Position numbers and translations under genes: made by a program
The notes under the pieces: model-generated
What the model was told of the DNA's origin: nothing
Seen by the model: only the letters and a program-made list of their open reading frames with translations
Database searches by the model: none
Source: Ascarosepion bandense
Taxonomy: Eukaryota > Mollusca > Cephalopoda > Sepiida > Sepiidae
DNA: 64,000 nt
NCBI GenBank assembly: GCA_037127315.1
Contig: JBBBDQ010001154.1
Span: 1,034,001 to 1,098,000, forward strand
Reading direction: 5' to 3'
Shown: positions 57,736 to 64,000 of the stretch, piece after piece
Position numbering within the stretch: the stretch's first letter is position 1
Layout of the letters: every line of letters starts with the position of its first letter

Positions 57736-58129
57736 TAGAACTTTGTTGAACCCACCTTAAAATAAAATTTATTTATATTTTTTATTTTTAATGCTAAATC
57801 TATATTACCTTTTACACAAAAAGATTAATTTTGATTAAACTTTAGCAGAGCCCTTAAAATATATATAATAATTCGGTTCCTTTCATACTAAGCCACCTTA
57901 AATTTAGTTTCTTAAATAATTAAAATTAAATTTAAGTTGTGAATTGCGAAAATTCTTTAGATATTTAAGTAAATTATGTTTGTGCATGTGTGTGTGCTTG
58001 TAGTAATGGATTCTTTTGAGATCTACCCTTGAAGTTAATATTCTTATTTTAAATTTTAAATTTATATTTAAATTTGTATGTCCAAATTTTTTCTATAAAA
58101 TTTATTCCGGTCATTATTTATTTAAACTA

Positions 58130-58529
58130 AAATCTCTTTGGCAAATTTTTCAATGTTTTTTTTTTTAAATATTAAATTCCTTAAATTCGAAAACTGTTAA
58201 TCCCACCCCCTTTTATTTTATTTTCCTGTGGATGGATGTTTTTTTGGACTTCTGCCAGTATAAAATCTTTTAATACATTTGAATTTGAGTAAATAAAATT
58301 TTCGTTTCACCATTGCTGAAGAAGTGAGGATTTCCTTGTAGAAATGCCTATTCAATGGATTTAAATATCGAAACTTATGGTTTATTTTTTATATTTGGCT
58401 CTATAAATAGAATATAATATTTGCATCGAGCCCTCCACCTTGATCAATTTTAATATTAATGAAATTAATATTAATTAGGATTGGGTTATTGGGAATTACC
58501 TATCTGATCATCCTTTTGGACCTAAACTA
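58130..58529. other. AT-rich, no gene
   Basis: Contains GCTGAAGAAGTGAGG...GAAAT near 58315, a weak echo of the PLE-end signature, and a short palindrome ATTAATATTAATGAAATTAATATTAAT near 58448. Confidence 0.35.
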
Positions 58530-59600
58530 TAAAAAATACATATATAGTTCTCGCTGATTTTTCATGAAAAGTAATGTTTTATTTACAAAAATTAGTAAGA
58601 AACATGTCACTGAAATTATTGTCCATCGCTCGCCACTACTTTTCCCCATATTTATGGCAGCATTTGAATTCCATGTTGGAAAAATGTGGCATCTTTTGAA
58701 GCTAACCACAAGTCAACCCAATTTTTGATAGCTTCATAAGAATGAAAGTGCTGCTCAGCCAGGCCATATACCATCAACTGGAACAAGTGATAATTGGATG
58801 GAGCAATGTCTGGTGAATATTGTGGATGGGGTAGGACTTTCTGTTTAAGCATTTTCAAATAGGTTTTCACCCGTTTTGCAACATGTGGCCTAGTGTTATC
58901 ATGTTGCAAAATCACTTTGTTGAGACCTGCTCATATAGTAACCATTTTTCTTCAATACTCAGCTCAAACGCATCAATTGATAGCTATCTCCCATGATGGT
59001 TTTGTTCAATTTTGAGCCAGTCATGATAAAGTACACTCAGCTGATCCCATCAAATTCATGGCAGAAGATTTTAACCATGGATATTTGGCTTTGCTGCCAA
59101 TGTTGATGCATGGCTGGGCTTACCCCACAATCTTCTATGCTTAGGGTTATCATTGTGTATCCAATTTTTGTCTGTCATGATACAATGCCAAAATCTTTCC
59201 TGCTGTTGAAACGGTTGTTCAACATCTCTCAGCTTCAACTCATATGGCACCCAATGTCCTTGCTTTTGAATCCATTCCTAATGCTTTCAAACATTTCAAA
59301 ACTTGTGTGATCAAATGATTCTGTAAGTTTAGCTTGCATCTGACATGAGAGTCTTTATGAAGTAATGCCTCCAATTTTTTGCTTTCAAACTTTTTTGGTG
59401 CACTGGAGCCTTCTTTATGTTTAACATCAAAATCATTATTTTTGAAGTGCCTAAAATAATCTCTGCATGTTCTTTCTGACAAAGGATGGTCACTGTAAGT
59501 CACATGAAGAATTCTGTGTGCTTCAGTTGCATATTTGTTTTGAATAAAGTAGTGCATTAAAATTCCTTGCAAATACACTTTGGCACAAAATCTGACATAT
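58530..59600 (-). pseudogene. Mariner transposase pseudogene
   Basis: Minus-strand frames read NKYATEAHRILHVTYSDHPL, SERTCRDYFRHFKNNDFDV and KKFESKKLEALLHKDS (helix-turn-helix part, 59540-59360). Further on they read VILQHDNTRPHVAKRVKTYL, LPHPQYSPDIAPSNYHLFQL and NWVDLWLASKDATFFQHGIQ with MLPKIWGKVVASDGQ (58918-58610). This is the full domain order of a mariner DD34D enzyme. The middle third is broken by stops and shifts. The third catalytic aspartate, normally in PSDYHLF, is asparagine (PSNYHLF), so the enzyme would be dead even without the frameshifts. Confidence 0.88.
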
Positions 59601-60369
59601 TTAATGCTATGAAAAACAAAGTTGTTTACTCTTCGGAGAAATGACAGACAGAATTTCAGCCTTGCTTATAGTACTTCTTTGTAGATGTGTACCCATCTGA
59701 TATTACATACCTGGAGTTCTGTTTTAAAACAGAGCTTATTCAAAGTCCAAATATATATCTTCAAATGAACTAGAACGAAGAAAATAATTGCAACATTCAA
59801 AACAGTGCTCAGTATAAAAATAGAGCAATGAATATTATTAATTATTGCATTAGAACATGTAGTTTTTCACATGTCCTAATAATATTAATAATATATATAT
59901 ATATATATATATATATTTATGAAAGTTTTGATAAATATGAATATATTAAAAATACATTTAAAATCTTCCATGATTTATTATTTCAGATAGAAGGCCAAAA
60001 TAGAAAAAGAGAGACTATGTATATTACGTTACTTACAAACTCTACAACTAATGAAATTTTAGTGATTATCACAAACACTTCAAAAACAGCTAAGTGTTTA
60101 ATCAAAGTAAAACAGCCAATTTTACATTTGAAGAAGTTTACCAAATAGATTGTCTCTCAAAATACATCAACAAAACATCCCAAGATTTAAAGAAAATAAC
60201 ATATGAACAAAATAGGACTTGAAACTATACAACACTCTCAATGCCCTCCAAAGCAATTGTGAGCATAAATCTGACTTGAAAACAAATCTGCTTTAATAAA
60301 ATTGAATATAATTTATTTAGATTAAGGTGCATTGAAAAACATGAATCTCTTACAGTTTATATATAATCA
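59601..60369. other. AT-rich, no gene; (TA)n at 59891-59916
   Basis: 59760-59880 shares a diverged repeat with 3850-3965. No coding evidence. Confidence 0.45.
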
Positions 60370-60674
60370 AGCTTGTTGTGGTGCAGTGGATTTTGACTTT
60401 GAATGACAAATCGGGTTGCCGAGTTTGAATTCCAGTTGAATTCCTTGAATTCACTTATGCACAAATACCCTTGGGAAAGGTATCAATCCATCTCTTCCTT
60501 CCAGTTATGGGTTAAGTTATAGAACAAATTGGGTTCTATAGCCTTGGCTGGCAATCAGTCTACTGCAGAAAGCAATGGCAACCTACTGTGAGATAATCTT
60601 CTGCCCAGTCAGTCATGTCTCTTTCAAGACATCATCGCCCAAAGTGTGTATCACGTATGGCACTTAACTGACTG
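60370..60674 (+). mobile_element. SINE family 1, near full length
   Basis: Starts GTTGTGGTGCAGTGG (box A) with GAGTTTGAATTCC (box B), followed by the conserved body, and ends CTTAACTGACTGACGG. Confidence 0.88.
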
Positions 60675-61172
60675 ACGGACTTCAGTCTATTGCCCATTTT
60701 TACAAAATTAATAATGAAAAACTGTAGGATATGTAAACCCTAAGAGAAAATAAGTTGAAAGTAATTAAAATCTAATTACCATGAATCATCTGTGAATGTA
60801 GATTTTGTTCTTATAAAATAAAATAGTTTTCTAATGACTCCAGGTCATTGGTGAAACTGGGTCCTGTTCAAAAGATTAGTTTGCTTTAATATCAATATGA
60901 TTCCCTGCTTAATATTGCTTTCTCCATCTTCTCAAAATATTACCGTTGGTCTGCATTTCATTTCAATATTTTGATTCCCACAGGAGCCACCTTTGATGTT
61001 TTCAGCCTGAATGTCTAATTGAAGATATTGTATAACAGCTTAGTGTTATAGGTGTTGGCAATGACTTGAAGTTCTTTTGCCAAATTGTTCCATCATTTGT
61101 CCATCATATTGCTATTCGGAACTTAGATTTGTTTTTGGTTTTCAGTTGATTTTTTCCTTTGAGTGAGTGAGT

Positions 61173-61203
<31 letters not shown>

Positions 61204-61635
61204 CATTTTTTCCTTTTGGAATTTTGGCAAATTTCCATTCCTTGGATGATTTTGAATCTGTCTTTCTTTTTGGATAACAATTTCTTTATTTTATTGTTAT
61301 TTTCATCAAACCAGTCCTGATGTGAATTTCTTCAACAAGCTAAAACATCAGAACAGGAAAAGTATTTGTGGTTTTTAGTCACATTTTACTCACCATGATT
61401 TCTATAGATGTAAAATAATACTAAAGCTGTTATGTAATAAATGGATTCTGAATTTCATTTACGTTTAAATGTTTGAATATGAAGCCAAATTCACAGCACA
61501 AATGCAGTTTTATGCTAAAACCTTACTGGTACCCTACAATGATTATACAAGGAGTTTGCACCATATGCATACAACTCAAAAATGTCATGAGACACCCAGG
61601 TGGAGCATTATGTTGGAAAAAAAGAGTACAAGTCA
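60675..61635. other. AT-rich, no gene; (GA)n at 61163-61199
   Basis: Spacer between two oppositely oriented SINE copies. Confidence 0.5.
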
Positions 61636-61938
61636 GTCAGTCAATTAAGTGCCATACATGATACACACTTGGGCGCTCATGTCCCGAAAGAGACATAACT
61701 GATTGGGCAGAAGATTATCCTGCAGTAGGTTGCCATTACTTTCTGTGGTAGACTGATTGCCAGCCAAAGCTATAGAGTCCAATCTGTCCTGTTATTTAAC
61801 CCATAACTGGAGGGAAGAGATGGATTAATACCTTTCCCAAGGCTGTTTGTGCATAAATGGATGCAAGGAATTCAACTGGAATTCAAACATGGCTCCCTGA
61901 TTTCTCGTTCCGAGCCAATATCCACTGCACCACAAGGT
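61636..61938 (-). mobile_element. SINE family 1, full length, inverted
   Basis: On the minus strand it starts at CTTGTGGTGCAGTGG near 61938 and ends in CTGACTGACTG near 61632. It is the inverse partner of 60370-60674 and can pair with it along about 300 bases. Confidence 0.88.
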
Positions 61939-62960
61939 TAAATTCCATTGTCATTTACTGATCCTATTCCAGGTTTATCCAGGCAAATCAAAATATTTCA
62001 GCATTAAAATCATCCACAAAATGATTTCATCTTCATTTGGTACACACATTAAACAGTTTCCAAGTCATGCAAAGAAAGAAAATTCTGATTCTTTAATAGA
62101 ACCTATAGTAGGAGCATAAATGCTAATTCCTAGGACAACACACATGACCCAAACTTAATCATAAAGTTATAATTCTCTCATTTACTGCAGGTAGTAGTAG
62201 TGCTTGTCAAGGCCCAACATTTGACCTCACAGTGAACATGACCCCAGGTATATCTGCCACTGATTTTTTTTCCTTCAACCAGCTTCAAGCAAAAGATTAA
62301 CAAAGCATGTCACAATGTCAATACCCTATTGACACAATTCCCAAGTAACTATCTTAGTCTTCAGATACATATTGTAATTCCATTTTCATCCTCCAAGTAA
62401 TTAAATTTGTGTTTTCAGTACGAACATGAATATCTACCAGCTGTACTAAACAGACCAGATATATAAATGAAGTAAGGTAATATTCTGTCTCCATTTTTTC
62501 TAAAACCACTCCAAAATTCTTTGTGTGTGCAGTGCTATCCTTAAAATAAAGCTGCCCAATCACTTCTGTGGATCAACTGAACCCTAACATTTTCCAACTG
62601 ATAAAAAAGTGACATCGTAATATGTGACAAGTAGGAAACTAAGTGCGTTCAAAAAGTCAGAGTTTTCATTCACATTTGGCCACCTTATCATTGTCACTGC
62701 AGTTGAGAGACAAAGATGTCACAGCAGAAATAGTAGACAAAAACAATGTCAGCTGACAATGTCTATGCCATTATTCAAGATCAGGTCACATCAACCCTCT
62801 CTATCACAACCACATAATCCATCATTGAACCTTCTAGAAATCATATGCCTAGGATGTTTTATAGGTCACATTTTCATCCTGCAGAAAGCCAGGCCATACT
62901 TCTTTCTATGTAAGCCTAAGTGGGGAAGACATGGTTAGTCCAGTCACTGACCACATATCC
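61939..62960. other. No gene recognised
   Basis: Open frames at 62354-62563 (minus) and 62624-62938 (plus) carry no domain I recognise. Confidence 0.4.
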
Positions 62961-62968
62961 TGCAACTA

Positions 62969-62970
62969 GG

Positions 62971-63027
<57 letters not shown>

Positions 63028-63046
63028 TACATACATACACACACAC
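62969..63046. repeat. (TA)n-(CA)n microsatellite
   Basis: TATATA tract followed by ACACAC and ACATACATAC, directly left of the PLE terminal segment. Confidence 0.95.
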
Positions 63047-63054
63047 AATAAGCA

Positions 63055-63111
63055 AAAATTGTTAGTCCACTATACTACCAAAGTTTCAACCATTAGATAT
63101 CATCAGGTACT
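63055..63111 (-). ncRNA. Hammerhead ribozyme-like motif at PLE terminus
   Basis: The minus strand reads CACATAGTAC, CTGATGA, TATCTAATGGTT, GAAAC, TTTGGTA, then GTATAGTGG. Helix I pairs CACAUAGUAC's last eight bases with GUAUAGUG, with one A-A mismatch. Helix II is AUC/GGU with a UAAU loop. Helix III is the minimal AC/GU with a UUUG loop, and the cleavage triplet would be GUA. Very short helix III is a known trait of hammerheads in Penelope-like elements, and a PLE lies alongside. Confidence 0.65.
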
Positions 63112-63880
63112 ATGTGAGAAAACAGCAAAAATTCCACTTGATATCCAAGACCACAAGAAGAGGAAGAGTACTAGTAAAGGAAATGAGGAGGCAAAACACA
63201 CCGGAGTAGAAAATGTAATTTGCTTCAACTTTCCATTCAATCTACAACTTAAGAGCAAGATCGACAAATTATTCTTTAATATTCTGAACAGGCATTTTGT
63301 AAAACATTTGGAATTGGCTCAGGTGTTTAAAAGAAACACTGTTAAACTTAGTTATAGCTGTACCAATAATTTACAGAACATTGTTAAAAGCCATAATACT
63401 ATGACTATGCAGTCTGAAAGAATGAGTAGGAATAATAGAAGTGAAGAAGACACTATGAAAAAATCTAACTGCAAGAGTAAAGATAAATCTCTTAGATGAA
63501 GAGTGTAGTACAAGTGTATTGTATATTCTGTGGAGGTGCATGATAGTATTAGTAAGTTTAAGAAAGTTTACACTGGTTGCACCAAAGGCTGTTTTAAAAA
63601 ACGGTTCTATAATCATTCTTCATTGTTCAGATTGGAGAAGCATAGGTAGACTTGCTGACTATGTGTGGAGGTTTAAAGAAAGGTATGGTTGAAGCTCTGA
63701 AGCAAGATGGAAAATTTTAAGGAAGGTTGATAGTTACAGACTGTGTTAGGAAGAAAAGTTGGCAACTGCAACCTTCATGGACAGTAGTGTTCTACTAAAT
63801 GAGAGATCTGAGATCTTAACCAAATGCAAGCACCTAAAAAAAGACTTATTTGGCTTTTAAGAACCTGGATGAGCTTTGTT
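63112..63880 (+). pseudogene. Penelope-like element C-terminal part with GIY-YIG endonuclease, decayed
   Basis: The open frame 63059-63499 includes VICFNFPFNLQLKSKIDKLF, FNILNRHFVKHLELAQVFKR and NTVKLSYSCTNNLQNIVKSH, the linker between reverse transcriptase and endonuclease in PLEs. After a stop, frames at 63540-63830 give KFKKVYTGCTKGCFKKRFYN HSS (GIY-YIG-type signature with downstream Arg and Asn-His), LADYVWRFKERYG, EEKLATATF, LLNERSEILTKCKHLKKTYL. GIY-YIG enzymes nick the target for PLE insertion. Frame breaks show it is inactive, and the reverse transcriptase is absent. Confidence 0.75.
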
Positions 63881-63884
63881 TCTG

Positions 63885-64000
63885 AAAAAAATTTTTCTTC
63901 TTCTCTTCTACATTGGTGGTTTTTGCTTCCCTTTTTTCTTTTACTAGTACTATTCGTCTTCCTGTAGTCATATATATCAAGTGGCATTTTTGCTGTTTTT
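63885..64000 (-). mobile_element. PLE terminal segment, inverted copy running out of the window
   Basis: The minus strand reads KTAKMPLDIYDYRKTNSTSK, homologous to KTAKIPLDIQDHKKRKSTSK on the plus strand at 63120-63180. The element is thus framed by inverted terminal segments, as expected for PLE pLTR-type structures. The matching hammerhead would lie just beyond 64000 in the opposite orientation. Confidence 0.65.

Larger units (their letters stand above)
56924..58129. repeat. Inverted repeat pair (about 69-bp arms) enclosing 1.07 kb
   Basis: Arms 56924-56993 and 58061-58129 (AATAATGACCGGAATAAATT and its complement) are near-perfect inverted copies. Between them lie a short duplication (ACTAATCCTAGTCTTATAGA twice, about 56996-57045), a SINE and low-complexity DNA. 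It may be a terminal-inverted-repeat element or two inverted members of one repeat. No transposase is present. Confidence 0.75.

Noticed and set aside
63059..63112. N-terminal part of the 146-codon open frame as protein
   Set aside because: It overlaps the hammerhead-bearing terminal repeat; PLE homology begins only after it.

Overview
This 64 kb window is AT-rich animal nuclear DNA. Its features are split minus-strand exons with GT/AG splice sites, very long introns, many (TA)n, (TG)n and (GA)n microsatellites, and a dense layer of decayed transposons. These are APE-type LINEs, Penelope-like elements (PLEs), Tc1/mariner and hAT transposons, Helitrons, LTR fragments and tRNA-derived SINEs. 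No bacterial or viral gene organisation is present. The texture and TE mix suggest a mollusc, most likely a cephalopod. That assignment is inference; no species-diagnostic gene is present.

The only recognisable host gene is an axonemal dynein heavy chain on the minus strand. Six exons (55848-55710, 53746-53580, 52639-52447, 47343-47138, 27054-26980, 23587-23506) join in frame, with matching splice phases, to give about 287 residues. They cover the AAA3 module (P-loop GPTGTGKS, Walker [14 protein letters not shown] and RFLRHF motifs) and the start of the AAA3-AAA4 linker. The exon spread is 32 kb, one intron is 20 kb, and no further exon is visible in the lowest 23.5 kb or the top 8 kb. If the transcript spans the window, nearly everything else is intronic.

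Layout: 0.8-2.2 kb holds two Helitrons facing each other, the second broken by a LINE tail. At 4.9-5.5 kb is a LINE 3' end. At 7.7-10.5 kb is a hAT/ZBED-type transposase pseudogene with a SINE inserted between clean target duplications. At 11.4-12.6 kb is an LTR-like promoter region, and at 14.8-15.2 kb a solo LTR. At 16.3 kb is a SINE with a hammerhead-ribozyme-like 3' domain. At 19.1-20.6 kb is a DDE transposon with long inverted ends. At 21.8 kb is a Helitron end. At 23.7-25.2 kb is a LINE split by a solo LTR that carries a tRNA-Phe-like segment. At 30.9-32.5 kb are two LINE pieces tail to tail. At 33.0-33.7 kb is a PLE piece, and at 33.9-34.2 kb a 33-bp minisatellite. At 37-38 kb is a mariner. 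At 38.3-41.2 kb is a 152-bp satellite split by a LINE with a 1.4 kb open reverse-transcriptase frame. At 42.3-43.6 kb is an internally deleted LINE. At 48.5-49.3 kb is a complete non-autonomous Helitron. At 51.2-51.9 kb is a LINE remnant. At 57.3 kb is a second hammerhead SINE, at 58.5-59.6 kb a dead mariner, at 60.4 and 61.6 kb an inverted SINE pair, and at 63.0-64.0 kb a PLE with a GIY-YIG domain and a hammerhead-like motif at its end.

The most interesting signal is the recurrence of hammerhead ribozyme cores. A good one lies at the PLE terminus, where the family is known to carry them. A separate set lies in the 3' domain of a tRNA-like SINE present in three copies, each next to a (TA)n tract. 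Comparing copies implies an intact ancestral ribozyme that no single copy here fully retains.
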